Source: Aplectana chamaeleonis
Taxonomy: Eukaryota > Nematoda > Chromadorea > Rhabditida > Cosmocercidae
Length of the DNA: 64,000 nt
Assembly (NCBI GenBank): GCA_029168955.1
Contig: JAPDOI010000187.1
Coordinates: 496,001-560,000 of the forward strand
Direction of reading: 5' to 3'
A model generated the notes under the pieces. The model did no database searches, was not told the origin of the DNA, and was given only the letters and a program-made list of their open reading frames with translations. Position numbers and translations under genes: made by a program. The first letter of the stretch is position 1. Each line of letters starts with the position of its first letter. This document shows, piece by piece, positions 27,941 to 40,592 of the stretch.

Positions 27941-28277
27941 CTACGATGGTCCCAGCATGATCCGTTACTGACAAAGCTTAAAGGACTCAATAGGCAACAT
28001 CTAGGATGGTCCCATCACGATCAGTATCGATTAAAGTTTAAAGGACTCAATATGCAACAGCCAGGGTGGTCCCACCACGATCTTAATGATGTGCGCGCTC
28101 CTCCTAAGCCCCACTCATATTCCGCCACCTTCTCGGTGTACTGAAACAATAACGTGCTCTGAGTGATAGGGTTAAAAATTGCGGGAAATTTGAAACCCGG
28201 TCAGATAGACGTCGGTCAGACAACGGTCAGACGTGCCAGACACTCGGTCAGACACACCACCACTCCGATTGTTATAT
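27941..28277 (+). repeat. Module copy 12 (337 bp)
   Basis: Consensus-like. It lies directly before the divergent monomer block. Confidence 0.95.
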
Positions 28278-31185
28278 GTTTTACGCAATGGACCTGAAGC
28301 CCCGCCCACTTTACCAAAGTCCTTCTCGGTTGTCCCCGGGCCCCGCACATGTTGTACGCGTCGATTCCGCAGTCCCGCGCACTTTCCGTGCCGTTTTACG
28401 CGATGGACCCGAAGCTCCACCCACTTTCACAAAGTACTTCTTGGTTGTCCCTGGACCCCGCACATGTTGTACGCGTCGACTCCGCAGTCCCGCGCACTTT
28501 CCTTGCGGTTTTACGCGATGAACCCGAAGCCCCGCCCACTTCCAAAAAGTACTTCTTGGTTGTCCCTGAGCCCCGCATATGTTGTACGCGTCGATTCCGC
28601 AGTCCCGCGCTCGTACGCGTCGATTCCGCTGTCCCGCGCACTTTCCGTGTCGTTATACGCAATTAGCCCGAAGTTCAGCCCACTTTTACAAAGTACTTCT
28701 TGGTTTTCCTTGAGCCCCGCACATGTTGTACGCGTCGATTCCGCACTCCCGCACACTTTCCGTGTCGTTTTACGCGATAGACCTGAAGGCCCGCCCACTT
28801 TCACAAAGTACTTCTTGGTTGTTCCCGGGCCTCGCACATGTTGTACGCGTCGTCTCCGCAGTGCCGCGCACTTTCCGTGTCGTTTTACGCGATGACCCGA
28901 AGCCCCGCCCACTTTTACAAAGTACTTCTTGGTTGTCCCAGAGCCCCGCACCTGTTGTCCGCGTCGCTTCCGCCCTCCCGCACACTTTCCGTGTCGTTTT
29001 ACCCGATAGACCTGAAGGCCCGCCCCCTTTCACAAAGTACTTCTTGGTTGTTCCCGGGCCTCGCACATGTTGTACGCGTCGATTCCGAAGTCCCACGCAC
29101 TTTCCGTGTCGTTTTACGCGATGGACCCGAAGCCCCGCCCACTTTCACAAAGTACTTCTTGGTTGTCCCTGAGCCCCGCACATGTTGTACGCGTCGATTC
29201 CGCAGTCCCGCGCACTTTCCGTGTCGTTTTACGCGATGAACCCGAAGCCCCGCCCACTTTCACAAAGTACTTCTTGGTTGTCCCTGAGCCCCGCACATGT
29301 TGTACGCGTCGATTCCGCAGTCCCGCGCACTTTCCGTGTCGTTTTACGCGCTGGACCCGGAGCCCCGCCCACTTTACAAAGTGTTTCTTGGTTGTCCCTG
29401 AGTCCCGCACATGTTGTAGGTGTCGATTCCGCAGTCCCGCGCTCGTACGCGTCGATTCCGCAGTCCCGCGCACTTTCTATATCGTTTTACGCGATGGACC
29501 CGAAGCCCCGCCCACTTTTACAAAGTACTTCTGGTTGTCCCCTGAGCCCCGCACATGTTGTACGCGTCGATTCCGCAGTCCCGCGCACTTTCCGTATCGT
29601 TTTACGCGATGGACCCGAAGCCCCGCACACTTTACAAAGTCCTTCTTGGTTGCCCCTGAGCCCCGCGTATGTTGTATGCGTCGATTCCGCAGTCCCGCGC
29701 ACTTTCCGTGTCGTTTTACGCGGTGTACCCGGAGCCCCGCCCACTTTTTCAAAGTACCCCTTGGTTGTCCCCGGGCCCCGCACATGTTGTACGCGTCGAT
29801 TCTGCAGTCCCGCGCACTTTCCGTTTCGTTTTAGGCGATGAACCCGAAGCTCCGCCCACTTTTACAAAGTACTTCTTGGTTGTCCCCGAGCCCCGCACAT
29901 GTTGTACGCGTCGATTCAACAGTCCCGCGCACTTTCCGTTTCGTTTACGCGATGAACTCGAAGCCCCGCCCACTTTTACAAAGTACTTCTTGGTTGTCCC
30001 TGGACCCCGCATATGTTGTACGCGTCGATTCCGCAGTCCCGCGCACTTTCCCGGTCGTTTTACGCGGTGGACCCGGAGCCCTGCCCACTTTTACAAAGTA
30101 CTTCTTGGTTGTCCCTGAGCCCCGCACATGTTGTACGCATCGACTCCGCAGTCCCGCGCACTTTCCGGGTCGTTTTACGCGATGGACTCGAAGCCCCGCC
30201 CACTTTTACAAAGTACTTCTTGGTTGTCCCTGAGCCCCGCATATGTTTTACGCATCGACTCCGCAGTCCCGCGCACTTTCCGGGTCGTTTCACGCGATGG
30301 ACCCGAAGTCCCGCCCACTTTCACTGAGTACTTCTTGGTTGTCCCCGGACCCCGTACATGTTGTACGCGTCGACTCCGCAGTCCCGCGCACTTTCCGTGT
30401 CGTTTTACGCGATGGACCCGAAGCCCCGCCCACTTTAAAAAAGGTACTTCTTGGTTGTCCCTGAGCACCGCACATGCTGTACGCCTCGAATGCGCAGTCC
30501 CGCGCACTTTCCATGCCGTCTAACGCGATTGATCCGAAGCCCCCCCTCTTTCACAAAGGGATACTTGGTTGTCCCTGAGCCCTGCACATGTTGTACGCGT
30601 CGATTCGGGTGTCCCGCTCAGTTTCCGTGCCGTTTTACGCGATGTACCCGAAGCCCCGCCCACTTTCACAAAGTACTTCTTGGTTGTCCCTGGACCCCGC
30701 CCATGTTGTACGCGTCGATTCCGCAGTCCCGCGCACTTTCCGTGTCGTTTTACGCGATGGACCCGAAGCCCCGCCCACTTTTACAGAGTACTTCTTGGTT
30801 GTCCGTGGACCCCGCACATGTTGTACGCATCGATTCCGCAGTCCCGCGCACTTTCCGTGTCGTTTTACGCAAGGAACCCGAAGCCCCGCCCACTTTAAGA
30901 GAGAATTTCTTCGTTGTCCGTGGGCCCCGCACATGTTGTACGCGTTGATTCCGTAGTCCCGCGCACTTTCCATGCCGTTTTACGCGATGGACCCGAAGCC
31001 ATGCACACTTTTTCAAAGTACTCCTTGGCTGTCTCCGGGCCCCGCACATGTTGTACGCGTCGACTCCGCAGTCCCGCGCACTTTCCGTGTCGTTTTACGC
31101 GATGGACCCGAAGCCCCGCCCACTTTTACAAAGTGTTTTTGGTTGTCCCCGAGCCCCGCACATGTTGTACGCGTCGATTCAACAG
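28278..31185 (+). repeat. Divergent monomer block
   Basis: Monomers here differ more from the consensus than elsewhere. Examples are altered dyads (ACTTTAAAAAAGG near 30433, CTTTCACAAAGGG near 30549), changed core blocks (CATGCTGTACGCCTCGAATG near 30473, CACCTGTTGTCCGCGTCGCT near 28950) and many private substitutions. The block therefore looks older or less well homogenised than its neighbours, although it lies inside the array and not at an edge. Confidence 0.8.
29181..29295 (+). repeat. Reference 115-bp monomer
   Basis: One clean monomer, chosen because the next copy begins exactly 115 bp later at 29296. In order it holds a CATGTTGTACGCGTCGATTC block with an ACGCGT palindrome, GCAGTCCCGCGCACTTTCC, a CGTTTTACGCG block, GATGGACCCGAAGCCCCGCC, then the dyad ACTTT-CAC-AAAGT, and finally CTTCTTGGTTGTCCCTGAGCC. 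Most variation between monomers falls in the three bases between the dyad arms, in the GATGGACCC/GATGAACCC/GCTGGACCC segment and in CCCTGAG/CCCCGAG/CCCCGGG. Confidence 0.95.
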
Positions 31186-31522
31186 CTACGATGGTCCCAG
31201 CATGATCCGTTACTGACAAAGCTTAAAGGACTCAATAGGCAACATCTAGGATGGTCCCATCACGATCAGTATCGATTAAAGTTTAAAGGACTCAATATGC
31301 AACAGCCAGGGTGGTCCCACCACGATCTTAATGATGTGCGCGCTCCTCCTAAGCCCCACTCATATTCCGCCACCTTCTCGGTGTACTGAAACAATAACGT
31401 GCTCTGAGTGATAGGGTTAAAAATTGCGGGAAATTTGAAACCCGGTCAGATAGACGTCGGTCAGACAACGGTCAGACGTGCCAGACACTCGGTCAGACAC
31501 ACCACCACTCCGATTGTTATAT
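31186..31522 (+). repeat. Module copy 13 (337 bp)
   Basis: Consensus-like although it closes the divergent monomer block, so the module and the monomers beside it have different histories. Confidence 0.95.
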
Positions 31523-33502
31523 GTTTTACGCAATGGACCTGAAGCCCCGCCCACTTTACCAAAGTCCTTATCGGTTGTCCCTGAGCCCCGCATATGTTGT
31601 ACGCGTCGATTCCGCAGTCCCGCGCACTTTCCATGCCGTTTTACGCGATGGACCCGAAACCCCGCCCACTTTTGAAAACTACTTGGTTGTCCCTGGGCCC
31701 CGCACATGTTTTACGCGTCGATTCCGCAGTCCCGCGCACCTTCCGTGCGTTTTACGCGATGGACTCGAAGCCCCGCCCACATTTACAAAGTAATTCTTGG
31801 TTGTCCCTGGCCCCGCACATGTTGTACGCGTCGATTCCGCGGTCCCGCGACTTTCCGTGTCGTTTACGCGATGGACCCGAAGCCCCCGCCCACTTTAACA
31901 AAGTCCTTCTTGGTTGCCCCGAGCCCCGCGTATGTTGTACGCGTCGATTCCGCAGTCCCGCGCACTTTCCGTGTCGTTTTACGCGATGGACCCGAAGCCC
32001 CGCCCACTTTCACAAAGTACCTCTCGGTTGTAACTGAGCCCCGCATATGTTGTACGCATCGATTCCGCAGTCCCGCGCTCGTACGCGTCGATTCTGCAGT
32101 CACGCGCACTTTCCGTTTCGTTTTACGCGATGGACCCGAAGCCATGCACACTTTTACAAAGTACTTCTTGGTTGTCCCCGAGCCCCGCACATGTTGTACG
32201 CGTCGATTCCGCAGTTCCGGCACTTTCCATATCGTTTTACGCGATGGACCCGAAGCCATGCACACTTTTACAAAGTCCTTCTTGGTTGTCCCTGAGCCCC
32301 GCATATGTTGTACGCGTCAATTCCGCAGTCTCGCGCACTTTCCGTGTCGTTTTACGCGATGGACCCGAAGCCCCGCTCACTTTTACAAAGTCCTTCTTGG
32401 TTGCCCCTGAGCCCCGCATATGTTGTACGCGTCAATTCCGCAGTCTGGCGCACTTTCCGTGTCGTTTCACGCAATGGACCCGGAGCCCTGCCCACTTTTA
32501 CAAAGTACTTCTTGGTTGTCCCTGAGCCCCGCACATCTTGTACGCGTCAAGTCCGCAGTCTCGCGCACTTTCCGTGTCGTTTTACGCGATGGACCCGAAG
32601 CCCGCCCACTTTTACAAAGTCCTTCTTGGTTGTGCCTGAGCCCCGCACATACTGTTCGCGTCGATTCCGCAGTCCCGCGCACTTTCCTGGTCGTTTTACG
32701 CGATGGACCCGAAGCCTCGCCCACTTTCACACAAAACTCGGTTGTCCCTGTGCCCCGCATATGTTGTACGCGTCGATTCCGCAGTCCCGCAACCTTTCTG
32801 TGTCGTTTTACGCGATGACCCCGAAGCCTCGCCCACTTTCACAAAGTACCTCTCGGTTGTCCCTGAGCCCCGCATATGTTGTACGCGTCGATTCCGCAGT
32901 CCCGCGCACTTTCCGTGTCGTTTTACGCAATGGACCCGAAGCCCCGCCCACTTTCACAAAGTACCTCTCGGTTGTCCCTGAGCCCCGCATATGTTGTACG
33001 CGTCGATTCCGCAGTCCCGCGCTCGTACGCGTCGATTCTGCAGTCCCGCGCACTTTCCGTTTCGTTTTACGCGATGAACCCGAAGCTCCGCCCACTTTTA
33101 CAAAGTACTTCTTGGTTGTCCTTGAGCCCCACACATGTCGTACGCGTCGATTCCGCAGTCCCGCGCACTTTCCATATCGTTTTACGCGATGGACCCGAAG
33201 CCATGCACACTTTTACAAAGTACTTCTTGGTTGTCCCCGAGCCCCGCACATGTTGTATGCGTCGATTCCGCAGTCCCGCGCACTTTCCGTGTCGTTTTAC
33301 GCGATGTACCCGGAGCCCCGCCCACTTTTTCAAAGTACTCCTTGGCTGTCCCCGGGCCCCGCACATGTTGTACGCGTCGACTCCGCAGTCCCGCGCACTT
33401 TCCGTGTCGTTTTACGCGCTGGACCCGATGCCCCGCCCACTTTTACAAAGTGTTTTTGGTTGTCCCCGAGCCCCGCACATGTTGTACGCGTCGATTCAAC
33501 AG

Positions 33503-33839
33503 CTACGATGGTCCCAGCATGATCCGTTACTGACAAAGCTTAAAGGACTCAATAGGCAACATCTAGGATGGTCCCATCACGATCAGTATCGATTAAAGTT
33601 TAAAGGACTCAATATGCAACAGCCAGGGTGGTCCCACCACGATCTTAATGATGTGCGCGCTCCTCCTAAGCCCCACTCATATTCCGCCACCTTCTCGGTG
33701 TACTGAAACAATAACGTGCTCTGAGTGATAGGGTTAAAAATTGCGGGAAATTTGAAACCCGGTCAGATAGACGTCGGTCAGACATCGGTCAGACGTGCCA
33801 GACACTCGGTCAGACACACCACCACTCCGATTGTTATAT
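33503..33839 (+). repeat. Module copy 14 (337 bp)
   Basis: Consensus-like, with CAGACATCGG in the tail. Confidence 0.95.
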
Positions 33840-35363
33840 GTTTTACGCAATGGACCTGAAGCCCCGCCCACTTTACCAAAGTCCTTCTCGGTTGTCCCTG
33901 AGCCCCGCATATGTTGTACGCGTCGATTCCGCAGTCCCGCGCACTTTCCGTGTCGTTTTACGCGATGGACCCGAAGCCCCGCCCACTTTTTCAAAGTCCT
34001 TCTCGGTCGTCTCTGAGCCCCGCATATGTTGTACGCGTCGATTCCGCAGTCCCGCGCACTTTCCGTGTCGTTTTACGCAATGGACCTGAAGCCAAGCCCA
34101 CTTTACCAAAGTCCTTCTCGGTTGTCCCTGAGCCCCGCATATGTTGTACGCATCGATTCCGCAGTCCCGCGCTCGTACGCGTCGATTCTGCAGTCACGCG
34201 CACTTTCCGTTTCGTTTTACGCGATGAACCCGAAGCTCCGCCCACTTTTACAAAGTACTTCTTGGTTGTCCTTGAGCCCCACACATGTCGTACGCGTCGA
34301 TTCCGCTGTCACGCGCACTTCCCGTGTCGTTTTACGCGATGGACCCGAAGCCTCGCCCACTCTTACAGAGTACTTTTTGGTTGTCCCCTAGCCCCGCATA
34401 TGTTGTACGCGTCGATTCCCCAGTCCCGCCGACTTTCCGGGTAGCTTTACTCGGTGGACCCAGAGCCCCGCCCACTTTCACAAAGTGCTTTTTGGTTATC
34501 GCTGAGCCCCGCATATGTTGTACGCGTTGATTCCGCAGTCCCGCACACTTTCCGTGTCGTTTTACGCGATGGACCCTAAGTCCCGCCCACTTTTACAAAG
34601 TACTTTTTGGTTGTCCCTGAGCCCCGCATATGTTGTACGCGTCGATTTCGCAGTCCCGCGGACTTTCCGGGTCGTTTTAAGCGGTGGACCCGAAACCCCG
34701 CCCACTTTCACAAAGTACTTTTTGGTTGTGCCTGAGCCCCGCACATACTGTTCGCGTCGATTCCGCAGTCCCGCGCACTTTTTCCGTTTCGTTTACGCGA
34801 TGGACCCCGCCCACTTTAACAAAGTACTTCTTGGTTGTCCCTGTGCCCCGCATATGTTGTACGCGTCGATTCCGCAGTCCCGCAACCTTTCTGTGTCGTT
34901 TTACGCGATGGACCCGAAGCCTCGCCCACTTTCACAAAGTACTCGGTTGTCCCTGAGCCCCGCATATGTTGTACGCGTCGATTCCGCAGTCCCGCGCTCC
35001 TACGCGTCGATTCTGCAGTCCCGCGCACTTTCCGTTTCGTTTTACGCGATGAACCCGAAGCTCCGCCCACTTTTACAAAGTACTTCTTGGTTGTCCTTGA
35101 GCCCCACACATGTCGTACGCGTCGATTCCGCAGTCCCGCGCACTTTCCGTGTCGTTTTACGCGATGGAACCGGAGCCCCGCCCACTTTTTCAAAGTACCC
35201 CTTGGTTGTCCCCGGGCCCCGCACATGTTGTACGCGTCGACTCCGCAGTCCCGCGCACTTTCCGTGTCGTTTTACGCGCTGGACCCGATGCCCCGCCCAC
35301 TTTTACAAAGTGTTTTTTGGTTGTCCCCGAGCCCCGCACATGTTGTACGCGTCGATTCAACAG

Positions 35364-35700
35364 CTACGATGGTCCCAGCATGATCCGTTACTGACAAAGC
35401 TTAAAGGACTCAATAGGCAACATCTAGGATGGTCCCATCACGATCAGTATCGATTAAAGTTTAAAGGACTCAATATGCAACAGCCAGGGTGGTCCCACCA
35501 CGATCTTAATGATGTGCGCGCTCCTCCTAAGCCCCACTCATATTCCGCCACCTTCTCGGTGTACTGAAACAATAACGTGCTCTGAGTGATAGGGTTAAAA
35601 ATTGCGGGAAATTTGAAACCCGGTCAGATAGACGTCGGTCAGACATCGGTCAGACGTGCCAGACACTCGGTCAGACACACCACCACTCCGATTGTTATAT
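35364..35700 (+). repeat. Module copy 15 (337 bp)
   Basis: Consensus-like, with CAGACATCGG in the tail. Confidence 0.95.
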
Positions 35701-37782
35701 GTTTTACGCAATGGACCTGAAGCCCCGCCCACTTTACCAAAGTCCTTCTCGGTTGTCCCTGAGCCCCGCATATGTTGTACGCGTCGATTCCGCAGACCCA
35801 CGCACTTTCCGTGTCGTTTTACGCGATGGACCCGAAGCCCCGCCCACTTTTACAAAGTACTTCTTGATTGTCCCCGGGCCCCGCACATGTTGTGCGCGTC
35901 GGTTCCACAGTCCCGCGCTTTTTCCGTGTCGTTTTACGCGATGGACCTGAAGCCCCGCCCACTTTTACCAAAGTACTTCTCGGTTGTCCCTGAGCCCCGC
36001 ATATGTTGTACGAGTCGATTCCGCAGTCCCGCGACCTGACGCCCCGCCCACTTTAACAAAGTCCTTCTTGGTTGCCCCTGAGCCCCGCGTATGTTGTACG
36101 CGTCAATTCCGCAGTCCCGCGCACTTTCCGTGTCGTTTTACGCAATGGACCCGAAGCCCCGCCCACTTTCACAAAGTACCTCTGGGTTGTTCCTGAGCCC
36201 CGCATATGTTGTACGCGTCGATTCTGCAGTCCCGCGCTCCGTACGCGTCGATTCTGCAGTCCCGCTCCCTTTCCGTTTCGTTTTACGCGATGAACCCGAA
36301 GCTCCGCCCACTTTTACAAAGTACTTCTTGGTTGTCCTTGAGCCCCACACATGTCGTACGCGTCGATTCCGCAGTCCCGCGCACTTTCCATATCGTTTTA
36401 CGCGATGGACCCGAAGCCATGCACACTTTTACAAAGTACTTCTTGGTTGTCCCCGAGCCCCGCACATGTTGTACGCGTCGATTCCGCAGTCCCGCGCACT
36501 TTCCGGGTCGTTTTACGCGATGGACCCGAAGCCCCGCCCACTTTTACAAAGTACTTCTTGGTTGTCCCTGAGCCCCGCACATGTTGTACGCGTCGATTCC
36601 GCAGTCCCGCGCACTTTCCGTGTCGTTTTACGCGATGGACCCGAAGCCCCGCCCACTTTTACAAAGTACTTCTTGGTTGTCCCTGAGCCACACATATGTT
36701 GTTCGCTTCGATTGCGCAGTCCCGCGCACTTTCCGTGGCATTTTACGCATAGGACCTGAAGCCCCGCCCACTTTAACAAAGTCCTTCTTGGTTGCCCCTG
36801 AGCTCCGCATATGTTGTACGCGTGAATTCCGCAGTCCCGCGCACTTTCCGTGTCGTTTTACGCGATGGACCCGAAGCCCCGCCCACTTTCACAAGGTACT
36901 TCTTGGTTGTCCCTGGGCCCCGCACATGTTGTACGCGTCGATTCCGCAGTCCCGCGCTCGTACGCGTCGATTCTGCAGTCCCGCGCACTTTCCGTTTCGT
37001 TTTACGCGATGAACCCGAAGCTCCGCCCACTTTTACAAAGTACTTCTTGGTTGTCCCCGAGCCCCGCACATGTTGTATGCGTCGATTCCGCAGTCCCGCG
37101 CACTTTCCGTGTCGTTTTACGCGATGGAACCGGAGCCATGCCCACTTTACAAAGTACTTCTTGGTTGTCCCCGAGCCCCGCGCATGTTGTACGCGTCGAA
37201 TCCGCAGTCCCGCGCACTTTCCGTGTCGTTTTACGCAATGAACCCAAAGCTCCGCCCACTTTCATGAAGTTCTTCTTAGTTGTCCCTGAGTCCCGCGCAT
37301 GTTATACGCGTCGAATCCGCAGTCCCGCGCACTTTCCCTGTCATTTTACGCAGAGAACCCGAAGCTCTACCCACTTTCATAAAGTACTTCTTAGTTGTTC
37401 CTGAGCCCCGCACATGTTATACGCGTCGATTCCGCAGTCCCGCGCACTTTCCGTGCCGTTTTACGCGATGGACCCGAAGCTCCGCCCACTTTTACAGTGT
37501 ACTTCTTCGTTGTCCGTGGGCCCCGCACATGTTGTACGCGTTGATTCCGTAGTCCCGCGCACTTTCCATGCCGTTTTACGCGATGGACCCGAAGCCCCGC
37601 CCACCTTTACAAAGTACTTCATCGTTGTCCCTGGGCCCCGCACATGTTGTACGCGTCGATTCCGCAGTCCCGCGCACTTTCCATGCCGTTTTACGCGATG
37701 GATCCGAAGCCCCGCCCTCTTTTATAAAGTGTTCTTTGGGTGTCCCTTAGCTTTGCACACATTATACGCGTCGATTCAACAG

Positions 37783-38104
37783 CTACGATGGTCCCGCATG
37801 ATCCGTTACTGACAAAGCAAGGACTTTCAATAGGCAACATCTGATGGTCCCATCACGATCAGTATCGATTAAAGTTTACGCGACTCAATATCCAGCCAGT
37901 CCCACCACGATCTTAATGATGTGCGCGCTCCTCCTAAGCCCCACTCATATTCCGCCACCTTTCTCGGTGTACTGGAAACAATAACGTGCTCTGGTGATAG
38001 GGTTACTTGCGGGAAATTTGAAACCCGGTCAGATAGACGTCGGTCAGACAACGGTCAGGTTGCCAGACACTCGGTCAGATTCCGCACCACTTTCCGTGTT
38101 ATAT
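37783..38104 (+). repeat. Module copy 16 (322 bp, degraded)
   Basis: Several deletions (GTCCCGCATG, GACTTTCAATAGG, ATCTGATGGTCCC, ATATCCAGCCAGTCCC). At its right end a monomer-like CACCACTTTCCGTGTTATATG replaces the usual ACTCCGATTGTTATATG, possibly a recombination trace. Confidence 0.85.
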
Positions 38105-38997
38105 GTTTTACGCAATGGACCTGAAGCCCCGCCCACTTTACCAAAGTCCTTCTCGGTTGTCCCTGAGCCCCGCATATGTTGTACGCGTCAATTCCGCAGA
38201 CCCGCGCACTTTCCCTGTGATTTTACGGAGAGAACCCGAAGCTCTACCCACTTTCATAAAGTACTTCTTAGTTGTTCCTGAGCCCCGCACATGTTATACG
38301 CGTCGATTCCGCAGTCCCGCGCACTTTCCACATCGTTTTACGCGATGGACCCGAAGCCGCCACTTTTTACAAAGTACTTCTTGGTTGTCCTGAGCCCCCA
38401 CATGTTGTACGCGTCGATTCCGCAGTCCGCGCACTTTCCGTGTCGTTTTACGCGATGGACCCGGAAGCCCCGCCCACTTTTCAAAGTACCCTTGGTTGTC
38501 CCCGGGCCCCGCACATGTTGTACGCGTCGATTCCGCAGTCCCGCGCATTTTCCGTGTCGTTTTGCGCGCTGGACCCGAAGCCCCGCCAACTTTTACAAAG
38601 TGTTTTTGGTTGTCCCTGAGCCCCGCATATGTTGTACGCGTCGATTCTGCAGTCCCGCGCACTTTCCGTTTCGTTTTACGCGATGAACCCGAAGCTCCAC
38701 CCACTTTTACAAAGTACTTCTTGGTTGTCCTTGAGCCCCACACATGTCGTACGCGTCGATTCCGCAGTCCCGCGCACTTTCCATATAGTTTTACGCGATG
38801 GACCCGAAGCCATGCACACTTTTTCAAAGTACCCCTTGGTTGTCCCAGGGCCCCGCACATGTTGTACGCGTCGACTCCGCAGTCCCGCGCACTTTCCGTG
38901 TCGTTTTACGCGCTGGACCCGATGCCCCGCCCAATTTTACAAAGTGTTTTTTGGTTGTCCCCGAGCCTCGCACATGTTGTACGCGTCGATTCAACAG

Positions 38998-39328
38998 CTA
39001 CGATGGTCCCACTGATCCGTTACTGACAAAGCTTAAAGGACCTAATAGGCAACATCTAGATGGTCCCATCACGATCAGTATCGATTAAAGTTTAAAGGAC
39101 TCAATATGCAACAGCCAGGGTGGTCCCGACCACGATCTTAATGATGTGCGCTCCTCCTAAGCCCCACTCATATTCCGCCACCTTCTCGGTACTGAAACAA
39201 TAACGTGCCTGAGTGATGGGGTTAAAAATTGCGGGAAATTTGAAACCCGGTCAGATAGACGTCGGTCAGACAATCGGTCAGACGTGCCAGACACTCGGTC
39301 AGACACACCACCACTCCGATTGTTATAT
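38998..39328 (+). repeat. Module copy 17 (331 bp, degraded)
   Basis: Scattered small indels, for example GTCCCACTGATCC, GGACCTAATAGG, GTCCCGACCACG and TCTCGGTACTGAAAC. Confidence 0.88.
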
Positions 39329-40255
39329 GTTTTACGCAATGGACCTGAAGCCCTGCCCACTTTACCAAAGTCCTTCTTCGGTTGTCCCTGAGCCCCGCAC
39401 ATGTTGTACGCGTCGATTCCGCAGTCCCGCGCACTTTCCGTGTCGTTTTACGCGATGGACCCGAGCCCCGCCCACTTTTTCAAAGTACCTTGGTTGCCTT
39501 GGCGCCCCGCACATGTTGTACGCGTCGATTCCGCAGTCCCGCGCACTTTCCGTGTCGTTTTACGCAATGGACCCGAAGCCCCGCCCACTTTCACAAAGTA
39601 CCTCTCGGTTGTCCCTGAGCCCCGCATATGTTGTACGCGTCGGCTCCGCAGTCCCGCGCACTTTCCATATCGTTTTACGCGATGGACCCGATGCCCCGCC
39701 CACTTTTACAAAGTCCTTCTTGGTTGTCCCTGAGCCCCGCATATGTTGTACGCGTCGATTCCACAGTCCCGCGCTCGTACGCGTCGATTCTGCAGTCCCG
39801 CGCACTTTCCGTGCCGTTTTACGCGATGGACCCGAAGCCCCGCCCACTTTCACAAAGTACTTCTTGGTTGTCCTTGAGCCCCACACATGTCGTACGCGTC
39901 GATTCCGCAGTCCCGCGCACTTTCCATATCGTTTTACGCGATGGACCCGAAGCCATGCACACTTTTACAAAGTACTTCTTGGTTGTCCCCGAGCCCCGCA
40001 CATGTTGTATGCGTCGATTCCGCAGTCCCGCGCACTTTCCGTGTCGTTTTACGCGATGTACCCGGAGCCCCGCTCACTTTTTCAAAGTACTCCTTGGCTG
40101 TCCCCGGGCCCCGCACATGTTGTACGCGTCGACTCCGCAGTCCCGCGCACTTTCCGTGTCGTTTTACGCGCTGGACCCGATGCCCCGCCCACTTTTACAA
40201 AGTGTTTTTTGGTTGTCCCCGAGCCCCGCACATGTTGTACGCGTCGATTCAACAG

Positions 40256-40592
40256 CTGCGATGGTCCCAGCATGATCCGTTACTGACAAAGCTTAAAGGA
40301 CTCAATAGGCAACATCTAGGATGGTCCCATCACGATCAGTATCGATTAAAGTTTAAAGGACTCAATATGCAACAGCCAGGGTGGTCCCACCACGATCTTA
40401 ATGATGTGCGCGCTCCTCCTAAGCCCCACTCATATTCCGCCACCTTCTCGGTGTACTTAAACAATAACGTGCTCTGAGTGATAGGGTTAAAAATTGCGGG
40501 AAATTTGAAACCCGGTCAGACAGACGTCGGTCAGACATCGGTCAGACGTGCCAGACACTCGGTCAGACACACCACCACTCCGATTGTTAAAT
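40256..40592 (+). repeat. Module copy 18 (337 bp)
   Basis: Reads GTACTTAAACAATAACG where others have GTACTGAAAC, which removes a TGA in the plus-strand frame, and GATTGTTAAATG at its end. Both variants are shared with copy 19. Confidence 0.95.

Larger units (their letters stand above)
37783..39328 (+). repeat. Eroded segment holding modules 16 and 17
   Basis: Both modules and the monomers between them contain many one- to few-base indels. Examples are CAGTCCGCGC for CAGTCCCGCGC, GGACCCGGAAGCC with an extra G, GTCCCACTGATCC with lost bases, and GTCCCGACCACG with an inserted base. Module lengths fall to 322 and 331 bp. The indels may be real decay. They could also be consensus errors in a poorly polished part of a repeat assembly, because most are single-base changes within or next to short homopolymers. 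Confidence 0.75.
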
